Below, one piece after another: positions 6,890 to 12,638 of a stretch of 12,638 nucleotides of DNA. The notes under the pieces are model-generated. The model was not told the DNA's origin, did not search any database, and saw only the letters and a program-made list of their open reading frames with translations. The stretch is from an uncultured Coriobacteriaceae bacterium (GTDB lineage Bacteria > Actinomycetota > Coriobacteriia > Coriobacteriales > Eggerthellaceae): contig CAMORQ010000024.1 in assembly GCA_946623915.1 (NCBI GenBank), positions 1-12,638 of the forward strand, in the 5' to 3' direction. Numbering within the stretch: position 1 is the stretch's first letter; every line of letters begins with the position of its first letter. A program made the translations under genes and the position numbers.

Positions 6890-8712
6890 TCTTCCTGCCT
6901 CCCTTCGCGGAATGCACCGTAGCCGAAGTGATCGCAGCGCAGGCAGCGCGACGCTTCCTGCATGGCTTCTTCGACGGACAGCCCCTGCTCCATAAGATCG
7001 AAATCGTCTACACGATCGTGCACAGGACGCTCGATGGCGTTGGAACGACCGCATGGCAGCTTGTCTCCAGGTGCAGCGGTAGGAACATCGACCTCCTGCT
7101 TAATCGGATGGTGGAATCCCAGATAATCGTCAATGTTGCGCGCAGCGGCCTTGCCAGCAGCAATAGCCTTGATAACGGTAGCCGGTCCGCTCTCGCAGTC
7201 GCCGCCCACGAACACGCCTTCAAGACCCTGAACGCGAGCGAATTCGTCACCGACGAGCATGCCGCGATTGATGTGCATGCCCAGGCCCTCGAACGGGTCA
7301 ACCTCGATATCCTGGCCGATGGCGACCAACACTACATCGAACGGAAGGACTTCGGGTTCGGTGTTCGCCTTAACCGGCGCCGGACGACCGCGGTCGACCT
7401 TGCTGATCATCTGCTTCTGCACCTGAAGGCCAGTGACCTGGTCGTTTTCGGTCATGATGGCCAGAGGAGCCACCAGTTCCATCAGCTCGCAGCCTTCGGC
7501 GATAGCGCCATCAATCTCTTCACGCTGGCACGTCATGTCGTCGATGCGGCGACGATAGACAATTGACACATGGTCGGCACCAAGGCGCACAGCAGAACGG
7601 GCACAGTCCATGGCTACGTTACCGCCGCCGATAACGGCGACACGTTTACCCGTAAAGTCGGGATGATGTCCGTCGCCGATGGCGCGCAGAATCTGCACCG
7701 CACTCATAACACCTTCGGCGTTTTCGCCGTCGATGCCAAGCTTCTTGTCGGTATGGGCACCGATGGCCACATAGATGGCATCGTAGTTTTCGCGCAGTTC
7801 GTCGAAGCTGACATCACCAGGCACGCTTGTGTTCAGTTTAACCTCGATGCCTTGCTTGACCAGGAAGTCCATTTCGTCCTGAAGGCGTTCGCGCGGCAGA
7901 CGATAAGCGGGGATACCGTAGCGCATCATGCCGCCCAGGCTTTCGCGCTGCTCGAACACGGTAGGCGCATGGCCCATAAGCGCCAAGAAGTACGCAGCGC
8001 TCATGCCGGCCGGGCCACCGCCGATAACGGCGACCTTCTTGCCCGTGGGCTCGTAGTGGAACGGCGTGTAGTCGTTGTCGGAATGATCGACCGCGAAGCG
8101 CTTGATGGAGCGAATGTTCACAGCGTCATCGATCATGTTGCGACGGCATTCAGGCTCGCATGGATGCTCGCAGATAAGGCCGCACGCCAACGGGAACGGG
8201 TTATCCTTGCGAATAAGCCGAATCGCATCTTGGTAGCGCCCCTCTGCGACAAGGGCGATATAGCCAGGAATGTCCACGCGTGCCGGACAGCCGCGCATGC
8301 AAGGGATGGCCGTAAAGGCGGAAGCCCCGCATTGTCCCGTATGGACATGAGCCTCGAAATCTTCGCGGAAACCCTGTACCGCACGCCAGGCCGTAGATGC
8401 AGCATCGTAACCGATGGCACAATCGGCGCTAAGGTAGATGTCTTCGGCTAATTCTTCGATTTCAGTGATGGTGCGCTCTTTGGCGGTGCCGTCAAGCACG
8501 CGTTCGAGCAGGGCCTGAAGCTTGGGTAGGCCCACACGGCACGGTGTACATTTGCCACATGATTGTGCGGCGCACATTCCCACGTACCCGGATGCGAAAT
8601 CTACCGGGCACGGAGGATAAGCCGAAGCCTCAAAGCGCCTTGTGAGGGTAGAGCGAATCTCGTCGACAGTGAGCTGGTCACCCGACGGACGCGCCACTGC
8701 TAGCAATGGCAT
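6883..8712 (-). CDS. NuoF-tip/GltD-type FAD oxidoreductase, hydrogenase partner subunit
   Basis: This 609-aa protein is a fusion. Residues about 45-125 are the C-terminal 4Fe-4S region of NuoF/HydB (SCGKCTPCRVG with Cys52, 55, 58, then Cys98), without NuoF's FMN and SLBB domains. From about 130 it is a GltD-type (glutamate synthase small subunit) flavoprotein: cysteines 138, 142, 177, 181, 185 and 189 in the N-terminal Fe-S domain, FAD Rossmann motif GGGPAG (231-236), a second Rossmann motif GGGNVA (362-367) followed by YRRR, which in GltD favours NADPH, and FVGGDCESGP near the FAD. The tail has an extra CLRC (590-593). It probably passes electrons between NAD(P)H and HydA. No GltB is adjacent, so glutamate synthase activity is not supported. 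The start with AAGGAG at 8710-8712 is preferred over an upstream in-frame start at 8787, which lacks support. Confidence 0.9.
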   Translation of the reverse strand: MPLLAVARPSGDQLTVDEIRSTLTRRFEASAYPPCPVDFASGYVGMCAAQSCGKCTPCRVGLPKLQALLERVLDGTAKERTITEIEELAEDIYLSADCAIGYDAASTAWRAVQGFREDFEAHVHTGQCGASAFTAIPCMRGCPARVDIPGYIALVAEGRYQDAIRLIRKDNPFPLACGLICEHPCEPECRRNMIDDAVNIRSIKRFAVDHSDNDYTPFHYEPTGKKVAVIGGGPAGMSAAYFLALMGHAPTVFEQRESLGGMMRYGIPAYRLPRERLQDEMDFLVKQGIEVKLNTSVPGDVSFDELRENYDAIYVAIGAHTDKKLGIDGENAEGVMSAVQILRAIGDGHHPDFTGKRVAVIGGGNVAMDCARSAVRLGADHVSIVYRRRIDDMTCQREEIDGAIAEGCELMELVAPLAIMTENDQVTGLQVQKQMISKVDRGRPAPVKANTEPEVLPFDVVLVAIGQDIEVDPFEGLGMHINRGMLVGDEFARVQGLEGVFVGGDCESGPATVIKAIAAGKAAARNIDDYLGFHHPIKQEVDVPTAAPGDKLPCGRSNAIERPVHDRVDDFDLMEQGLSVEEAMQEASRCLRCDHFGYGAFREGRQEEW

Positions 8713-8903
8713 AGCTTCTCCTTCTCTCCTTCTTGATAAGGCCCGCGTTCCTCTTGCGAACCTTTGTCTGCATATCAAGTGTACCAATGAATACTATTAT
8801 TTGCGAATCATGGTAACTGTATCCCCTTATAGCACGTAGGGCACCCCTCCCCAGGTGCCCCACGTAAGCGGAATATTGCTGTTAGATAGCGCTATTCAAC
8901 CCG
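8713..8903. promoter_or_regulatory. Intergenic region ahead of the hydrogenase operon, with a weak promoter candidate
   Basis: This 191-bp A+T-richer stretch separates the methyltransferase gene from the GltD-like gene. On the - strand a TTCGCA at 8802-8807, an 18-bp spacer and TACACT at 8778-8783 form a weak sigma-70-like promoter, which would give a leader of about 60 nt. TTGCGAA occurs at 8754-8760 and again at 8801-8807. I found no convincing Rex-type operator. A palindrome ATAGCGCTAT lies at 8886-8895. The 8834-8865 hairpin is listed separately. The gap size and composition suggest that the hydrogenase block has its own promoter. Confidence 0.35.
8834..8865 (-). terminator. 12-bp hairpin between the one-carbon and hydrogenase blocks
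   Basis: The arms 8834-8845 (ACGTAGGGCACC) and 8854-8865 (GGTGCCCCACGT) pair over 12 positions around an 8-nt loop. The single non-Watson-Crick position is a G-U pair in the - strand RNA and an A-C mismatch on the + strand, so the structure suits a - strand transcript from the methyltransferase gene, whose stop is 38 bp upstream. No T-run follows, so it is a factor-dependent or weak terminator, or a 3' end stabiliser. Confidence 0.5.
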
Positions 8904-9710
8904 CTATTCTTTCGGAGCGGGGCCGAACAAACCCTCACGATAAGCGGTCAGGTATTCCATGCAGTATTCATCGTTGCCGAGCAGCGCGTCTGTCGCGTAG
9001 ATGAGGCCCATCATGTCGCGGTTCAGCGGGTCGACGATAGCGGAGTCCATGCCAGCCTGCATGGCCAGAACCATGAAGCCCATGTTGATGCTCTTGCGCG
9101 ACGGCAGACCGAAGCTGATGTTGGACAGACCAGAAGTGATGTGGATGTCCGGGCACAGCTCGCGAGCGTCACGGCAAACCTTGGCGAACGTGATCAGGCT
9201 TTCCTCGTTGGTGCCGAGCGTCTCGACCAGCGGATCGATGAAGACCTGGTCGGGCTTGATGTCGTATTCTTCCATCTTGCCAAGCAGGCGCTTGAAGCAG
9301 TCGACGCGACCTTCAGCGGTCTCAGGGATGCCCTCTTCGTCGTCGAGCATGGCAACGACCTTCCAGTCGGTGCCCTTGATCAGCGGGAAGATCTTTTCAA
9401 TCTTATCGCCGGCGATGGAAACGGAATTGATCATGCCGGGACGGGAAACGAATCCGAAGGATTCCACGAGCACGTCGGCGCCAGGGCTGTCCAGGCAGAT
9501 GGGCGTGTCGGAAACTTCTTCAATCAGGTCGACCATCCACTTCATGGTCTCCAAAGCTCCCACGTCGGTTGCGGGGCAGCAATCCAGGAAGTCGGCACCG
9601 GCTTCGCTTTGCTGCTTGGCGATCATCTGAATGTAATCGCCATCCTTTTCTTCGATCGCCTGACCCGTACGAGGCACGAATCCGTTGATCTTCTCACCAA
9701 TAATAATCAT
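8904..9710 (-). CDS. Methyltetrahydrofolate:corrinoid methyltransferase (AcsE/MTII family)
   Basis: This 268-aa TIM-barrel protein of the pterin-binding (dihydropteroate synthase-like) family moves a methyl group between tetrahydrofolate and a corrinoid protein. Compared with AcsE of Moorella thermoacetica (about 262 aa), the key residues align: Asp74 in CLDS, Asn95 in MINSVS, Asp159 in FIDPL and Asn197 in the signature GLSNIS. The AcsE segment around LNVGPA is replaced here by LDCCPATDVG (residues 42-51), which recalls MTII/MtgA-type enzymes. It could therefore be AcsE of the Wood-Ljungdahl pathway, or the enzyme that returns methyl groups to THF during O- or N-demethylation. GAAAGGG precedes the ATG. 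It lies 65 bp after folD, the last of the one-carbon genes. The corrinoid partner is not in the window. Confidence 0.88.
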   Translation of the reverse strand: MIIIGEKINGFVPRTGQAIEEKDGDYIQMIAKQQSEAGADFLDCCPATDVGALETMKWMVDLIEEVSDTPICLDSPGADVLVESFGFVSRPGMINSVSIAGDKIEKIFPLIKGTDWKVVAMLDDEEGIPETAEGRVDCFKRLLGKMEEYDIKPDQVFIDPLVETLGTNEESLITFAKVCRDARELCPDIHITSGLSNISFGLPSRKSINMGFMVLAMQAGMDSAIVDPLNRDMMGLIYATDALLGNDEYCMEYLTAYREGLFGPAPKE

Positions 9711-9737
9711 GTGTGCACCCTTTCTAATCTTATAAGT

Positions 9738-9764
9738 CGGTGCCGCACCCTTCGCACGGCACCG
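9738..9764. repeat. 8-bp inverted repeat between folD and the methyltransferase gene
   Basis: CGGTGCCG at 9738-9745 and CGGCACCG at 9757-9764 form a perfect 8-bp stem with an 11-nt loop. In the - strand direction it is followed by ACTTATAAGATTAG and the methyltransferase ribosome site, not by a U-tract. It may stabilise the folD 3' end or adjust methyltransferase expression; a TATAAG element just after it could also be a weak -10 box. Confidence 0.45.
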
Positions 9765-9775
9765 TACTTTCCTAT

Positions 9776-10630
9776 TTAGCCAGCGACCAGCTTCGCCGCT
9801 TCGACTACATGGCTTACCAGCACTGCCGTGGTCACAGAGCCTACGCCACCCGGAACGGGGGTGATGGCATTCACGATGGGCTCAACATCGTCGAAGATCA
9901 CGTCGCCGCACAGCTTGCCCTTTTCTTCGTTCCAGCCGATACCGACGTCGATGACGGTCTGGCCGGCCTTGAAGTATTCGGCACCGATGGTTTCCATGCG
10001 ACCAGCGGCAACCACGACGATATCTGCTTCACTTGTGATGGAGGGCATGTCCACCGTCTTGGTGTGGCAGGTAGTGACCGTGGCATTAGCGGCCATGAGC
10101 ATCATGGACACAGGCTTGCCGATGACCAGCGAACGGCCGATGACGGCAGCGCGCTTGCCAGCGGTTTCGATGCCATAGTGCTGCAGGATTTCCATGCAGG
10201 CCTGAGCCGTGCAAGGAGCGTAACCTTCGCCCTTGCCCGTAAACACGTGCGCAAGAGACGCAGTGGTAGCGGCGTCGACGTCCTTGGCGGCCGCGAGAGC
10301 TTCGCAGCAGGCGGCTTCATCGAGCTGCTCGGGCAGCGGACGGAACATCAGCACGCCGTGAACGCCAGCGTCGTTGTTCAGGTCTTCGATGGTGGCCATC
10401 ATGGTTGCCTGGTCGACGTCGGCAGGAAGCACGACGTTCTTAACCGCAACGCCTACCGCCTCGCAGCGCTTCGTGGCGCCGCGCTCGTAGGACAGGTCAT
10501 CGTCGCGTTCGCCAACGCGCAGAATAGCCAGCGTAGGGTTCACGCCCTTGGCCTGGCAGGCTTCGACGTCGGCTTTGCAGCGCTCGGCGATTGCTTCCGC
10601 AACAGGAGCGCCTTTCAGAAGTTCAGCCAT
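9776..10630 (-). CDS. folD: FolD, methylenetetrahydrofolate dehydrogenase (cyclohydrolase residues altered)
   Basis: This 284-aa cytoplasmic enzyme oxidises methylene-THF to methenyl-THF with NAD(P)+, or the reverse. FolD hallmarks are PCTAQACMEIL (139-149), the Rossmann segment VIGRSLVIGKP (163-173), a DVGI strand and PVPGGVGSVT near the C-terminus. In the THF pocket the catalytic lysine is kept (Lys54 in SYERGATKRC, equivalent to E. coli Lys56), but the usual LVQLPLP reads LMFRPLP, so the conserved glutamine (E. coli Gln98) is Phe96, and the KDVDGFH motif reads KDVDAAT. This variant may act mainly as the dehydrogenase, with FchA next door doing the hydrolysis. The ATG has AGGGGG in front, which overlaps the end of fchA (3-nt gap), so the two are tightly coupled. 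Confidence 0.94.
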   Translation of the reverse strand: MAELLKGAPVAEAIAERCKADVEACQAKGVNPTLAILRVGERDDDLSYERGATKRCEAVGVAVKNVVLPADVDQATMMATIEDLNNDAGVHGVLMFRPLPEQLDEAACCEALAAAKDVDAATTASLAHVFTGKGEGYAPCTAQACMEILQHYGIETAGKRAAVIGRSLVIGKPVSMMLMAANATVTTCHTKTVDMPSITSEADIVVVAAGRMETIGAEYFKAGQTVIDVGIGWNEEKGKLCGDVIFDDVEPIVNAITPVPGGVGSVTTAVLVSHVVEAAKLVAG

Positions 10631-10633
10631 TGT

Positions 10634-11260
10634 TTACCCCCTGATGTATTCCATAACGGATGCCGCGACCGCTTCGGCCTTCGGCATGTATTCGGCCATG
10701 AGGCCATCGACTTCCCCTTCGACCTCTTCGGCATAGGCGCGATCGGTCAGGCTCTTCGTGTTGATGAACACGTTCATGGCCGCAGCTTCCAGAGCCGCAC
10801 GGCACAACGTGGCGCCGCAGCCGGAGTCGGACACGATCAGACGAGAGCACTTGGCAGCCATCTCTTCGAGCAAATCAATGGTCTTGCAGATTTCGCGAAC
10901 CATCTCGAGAGGACCGGCAAGGGCGTCCTTCGTGCACTTTTCCAGTGTTTCAGCACGCGTGGGGTCTTCCTTGGGAATGCCATAGGCCTTCGACAGAGGG
11001 AAGAACGCCGCAGCGTCTTCGTCCACCAATTCAATCAGACGAATGCGAATCCGCTCGGCCTCGGCAAGCATGCGCTGCATATCGTCTTCCACATCGGCGA
11101 ACTTTTCCTTGCCGGCCGTGAACACGCCCGACATGGAGCACAGGGCCGTACCGAGCGCACCCACCATGGCAGCAGCTCCGCCGCCACCGGGCACACTGAC
11201 CTTGGCAGCCAGCTCGGATGCGAACTCCGCACAACTCTTATCAACTAACTTGTCACTCAC
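10634..11260 (-). CDS. fchA: Methenyltetrahydrofolate cyclohydrolase FchA (cyclodeaminase family)
   Basis: This 208-aa all-helical protein belongs to the formiminotransferase-cyclodeaminase fold and in acetogens and purinolytic clostridia hydrolyses methenyl-THF to 10-formyl-THF. The N-terminal SVPGGGGAAAMVGALGTAL (residues 22-40, with the glycine run at 25-28) is the family signature, followed by FTAGKEKFADVEDDM. The start is taken as the GTG at 11258-11260 because GGAG lies nine bases upstream and the family N-terminus (SDKLVDKSCAEFASELA) begins there; the frame stays open to 11593 but that extension is repeat-derived and unlike the family. It ends 3 nt before folD. Without a fused formiminotransferase domain, a role in histidine degradation is less likely than a role in the fhs-fchA-folD pathway. 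Confidence 0.93.
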   Translation of the reverse strand: MSDKLVDKSCAEFASELAAKVSVPGGGGAAAMVGALGTALCSMSGVFTAGKEKFADVEDDMQRMLAEAERIRIRLIELVDEDAAAFFPLSKAYGIPKEDPTRAETLEKCTKDALAGPLEMVREICKTIDLLEEMAAKCSRLIVSDSGCGATLCRAALEAAAMNVFINTKSLTDRAYAEEVEGEVDGLMAEYMPKAEAVAASVMEYIRG

Positions 11261-11400
11261 TTGAGTATTCTCCTTCCGGGTGTCGGTAAAAGATAGTGAG
11301 TACCCACTCCGCAAAAGCAATGGTCTTTTCCGCCGGGTGATGCACCTTGCAACAGCAGCGCGTGAGCGTTGGTTTTGACCACGTTCGCTTGTGGCAGCCC

Positions 11401-11427
11401 GCGATGGGGATGCCCATCCCCCACGCG
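11401..11427 (+). repeat. Palindromic unit, copy A
   Basis: This copy has GCGATGGGGATGCCCATCCC followed by CCACGCG. It is itself an imperfect palindrome (GGGGAT/ATCCCC around a 4-nt loop) and is nearly identical to the reverse complement of the unit at 11524-11551, differing by about three bases. Confidence 0.6.
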
Positions 11428-11523
11428 AACCGTCTGAACACCATTCCTGAAAGTCGCGAAGCGACCAAGTAAATGCATGAAGCAGCGCAGCGCACGAGCG
11501 AAACGAGCAGCGGAGCGGTGCGT

Positions 11524-11551
11524 CGCGAAGGGGATGGGCGTCCCCATCGCG
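11524..11551 (-). repeat. Palindromic unit, copy B (inverted relative to copy A)
   Basis: Read on the - strand this copy gives TCGCGATGGGGACGCCCATC followed by CCCTTCGCG, almost the same as copy A. The two units face each other across 96 bp, which would let the transcript fold as two local hairpins or as one long stem. The pair resembles REP/BIME-type intergenic elements. Confidence 0.6.
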
Positions 11552-11555
11552 AGCT

Positions 11556-11596
11556 GCGGTGGCGCTAGCGGGCAAAGCCAGCGCACGCGCCACCGC
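11556..11596 (-). terminator. 10-bp GC-rich hairpin just after fhs
   Basis: GCGGTGGCGC at 11556-11565 pairs perfectly with GCGCCACCGC at 11587-11596, with a 21-nt loop that contains a smaller GGC-AAA-GCC stem. It begins 20 bp after the fhs stop on the - strand. No U-tract follows, so it could be a 3' end stabiliser or partial terminator that lowers fchA-folD expression relative to fhs, or simply part of the repeat cluster. Confidence 0.45.
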
Positions 11597-11616
11597 TTGC
11601 AGGTCGAACCTACAAC

Positions 11617-12638
11617 TTAGAACAGACCAACGATCTTGCCGTCAGCAGTGACGTCGATCTTTTCGGCAGCCGGAACCTTCGGCAGGCCAGGCATGGTCAT
11701 GATTTCGCCGGTCAGGGCAACGATGAAACCAGCGCCAGCGGAAATCTTCAGGTTGCGCACCGTGATGCGGAAGTCCTTCGGGGCGCCCAGCTTGGTCTGG
11801 TCGTCGGTGAAGGAGTACTGCGTCTTGGCCACGCAGATGGGCAGCTTGTCCAGACCCAGAGCCACGAGCTGATCGAGCTGCTTCTTGGCATTCGGGGTGA
11901 AGTCCACGCCGTCAGCATGATAGATCTTCGTAGCGATAGCGTTGAGCTTCTCTTCAATGGTCTGGTCGACTTCGTAGCTGAAGCGGAACTCGCCCTTGCC
12001 CTCGTCGCACACGCGCACGACTTCTTCGGCGAGCGCAACAGCACCTTCGCCACCCTTGGCCCAGTGCTCGGCCAGAACAGCGTTAACGCCAAGCTCAGCG
12101 CACTTGTCCTGGACCAGCTTCAACTCGGCCTCGGTGTCGGTCGGGAAAGCGTTGATGGCAACCACGGCGGGCAGACCATAGACGTCCTGGATGTTGCCCA
12201 CATGCTGGAGCAGGTTGGGCAGGCCAGCCTCGAGGGCTTCCAGGTTTTCGTTGTTCAGGTCGGCCTTGGCAACGCCGCCGTTGTACTTCAGGGCGCGCAC
12301 GGTGGCAACGATGACAACCGCGGAGGGGGTGAGGCCAGCCATGCGGCACTTGATGTCCAGGAACTTTTCAGCACCCAGGTCGGCGCCGAAGCCAGCTTCG
12401 GTGATGACGTAGTCAGCCATCTTCATAGCGGTCATGGTCGCCTGCACGGAGTTGCAGCCATGAGCGATGTTGGCGAAGGGGCCGCCATGCACGAATGCGG
12501 GGTTGTTCTCGAGCGTCTGGACCAGGTTCGGCTTGATGGCATCCTTCAGCAGAGCGGTCATGGCGCCCTGAGCGTTAATGTCACCAGCGGTAACCGGCTT
12601 GCCGTCGCGGTTGTAGGCCACGATGATGCGAGCCAGGC
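11617..12638 (-). CDS. fhs: Formate-tetrahydrofolate ligase Fhs (C-terminal 60 percent; cut by window edge)
   Basis: Fhs joins formate to THF using ATP, giving 10-formyl-THF, or makes ATP in reverse. About 340 C-terminal residues of the roughly 555 expected are present; the reading frame stays open through the window end (LARIIVAYNRDG...), so the GTG at 12619-12621 is internal and not the start. Recognisable segments are NPAFVHGGPFANIAHGCNSV, EAGFGADLGAEKF, the family signature VATVRALKYNGG, CVAKTQYSFTDD and the typical ending MPGLPKVPAAEKIDV...GLF. The P-loop-like ATP site lies in the missing part. It is the upstream gene of the fhs-fchA-folD-methyltransferase run, separated from fchA by the palindrome-rich gap. 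Nothing in the visible part suggests damage. Confidence 0.97.
   Translation of the reverse strand, partial: LARIIVAYNRDGKPVTAGDINAQGAMTALLKDAIKPNLVQTLENNPAFVHGGPFANIAHGCNSVQATMTAMKMADYVITEAGFGADLGAEKFLDIKCRMAGLTPSAVVIVATVRALKYNGGVAKADLNNENLEALEAGLPNLLQHVGNIQDVYGLPAVVAINAFPTDTEAELKLVQDKCAELGVNAVLAEHWAKGGEGAVALAEEVVRVCDEGKGEFRFSYEVDQTIEEKLNAIATKIYHADGVDFTPNAKKQLDQLVALGLDKLPICVAKTQYSFTDDQTKLGAPKDFRITVRNLKISAGAGFIVALTGEIMTMPGLPKVPAAEKIDVTADGKIVGLF

Larger units (their letters stand above)
11261..11616. other. Palindrome-rich intergenic region between fhs and fchA
   Basis: This 356-bp gap is by far the longest in the one-carbon block. I see no convincing gene: the open frames crossing it on the - strand are low-complexity readings of repeats without family resemblance. 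It holds at least five stems: 11296-11307 (imperfect GTGAGTACCCAC), 11401-11427, 11453-11465 (GTCGC-GAA-GCGAC), 11524-11551 and 11556-11596. It does not resemble the THF riboswitch consensus as far as I can judge. The fchA ribosome site AAGGAG is at its fchA end. Confidence 0.6.

Noticed and set aside
6890..7054. N-terminal extension of HydA by 55 residues
   Set aside because: The extension is Arg-rich, lies inside the coding part of the upstream gene and is unlike any hydrogenase; the internal ATG has a ribosome site and matches the family N-terminus.
8713..8903. Rex-type redox operator or cobalamin riboswitch ahead of the hydrogenase operon
   Set aside because: I could not find a TTGTTAA-like inverted repeat with Rex spacing, nor the conserved B12-box sequence.
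9740..11248. A 502-codon open frame on the + strand opposite folD and fchA
   Set aside because: It runs antisense across two well-recognised genes and has a His/Arg-rich composition without motifs.
11261..11593. N-terminal extension of FchA, and out-of-frame small open frames in the same gap
   Set aside because: They translate palindromic repeat DNA, show no domain, and the GTG at 11258-11260 with GGAG upstream begins exactly at the family N-terminus.
11599..11613. T-arm-like GTAGGTTCGACCTGC on the - strand, suggesting a tRNA
   Set aside because: The loop is 5 nt instead of 7, and no anticodon arm, D arm, acceptor stem or CCA end surrounds it.
1..12638. CRISPR array, insertion sequence or prophage genes
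   Set aside because: No regularly spaced direct repeats, transposase or phage genes are visible; the only repeats are short palindromes.

Overview
The window comes from a G+C-rich strict anaerobe. The combination of a full [FeFe]-hydrogenase set (catalytic subunit, redox partner and all three H-cluster maturases) with tetrahydrofolate one-carbon genes of the Wood-Ljungdahl methyl branch, and a TusA/DUF3343 pair, fits a Coriobacteriia/Eggerthellaceae-type gut actinobacterium best. A high-G+C acetogenic clostridium is the alternative. The taxon is an inference from gene content and composition; there is no rRNA or other marker gene here.

Layout. Positions 1-554 (+ strand) hold the last codons of an upstream gene, a 68-aa TusA-family protein and an 84-aa DUF3343 protein, ending in a strong hairpin (562-603). 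Everything else, 621-12638, is on the - strand and converges on that hairpin. Read in its own direction the - strand starts with fhs (formate-THF ligase, cut by the window edge), a 356-bp gap packed with palindromes, then fchA, folD and a methyl-THF:corrinoid methyltransferase. After a 191-bp intergenic stretch with a 12-bp hairpin comes the hydrogenase block: a chimeric NuoF-tip/GltD flavoprotein overlapping hydA by 7 nt, a terminator-like hairpin, then hydE, hydG, hydF, and finally a small signal-peptide/one-TM protein of unknown role.

How the genes work together. HydE, HydG and HydF build the 2Fe subcluster and insert it into HydA, whose H-cluster motifs are all intact. HydA's only adjacent partner is the GltD-type flavoprotein. 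It has no NuoE-like subunit and no FMN domain, so this looks like the 'glutamate-synthase-linked' group A2 layout rather than a HydABC bifurcating enzyme, and would connect H2 with NAD(P)H. Fhs, FchA and FolD interconvert formate and methylene-THF, and the methyltransferase links methyl-THF to a corrinoid protein. The two blocks could serve CO2 reduction with H2, or run backwards to oxidise methyl groups from O-demethylation and discharge electrons as H2. Methylene-THF reductase, formate dehydrogenase, CODH/ACS and the corrinoid protein are not in the window.

Points deserving attention: the A2-type hydrogenase pair, a FolD lacking the usual active-site glutamine beside a dedicated cyclohydrolase, a methyltransferase with a divergent N-terminal pterin-side loop, a probable attenuator separating hydrogenase from maturases, and an inverted pair of palindromic units between fhs and fchA.
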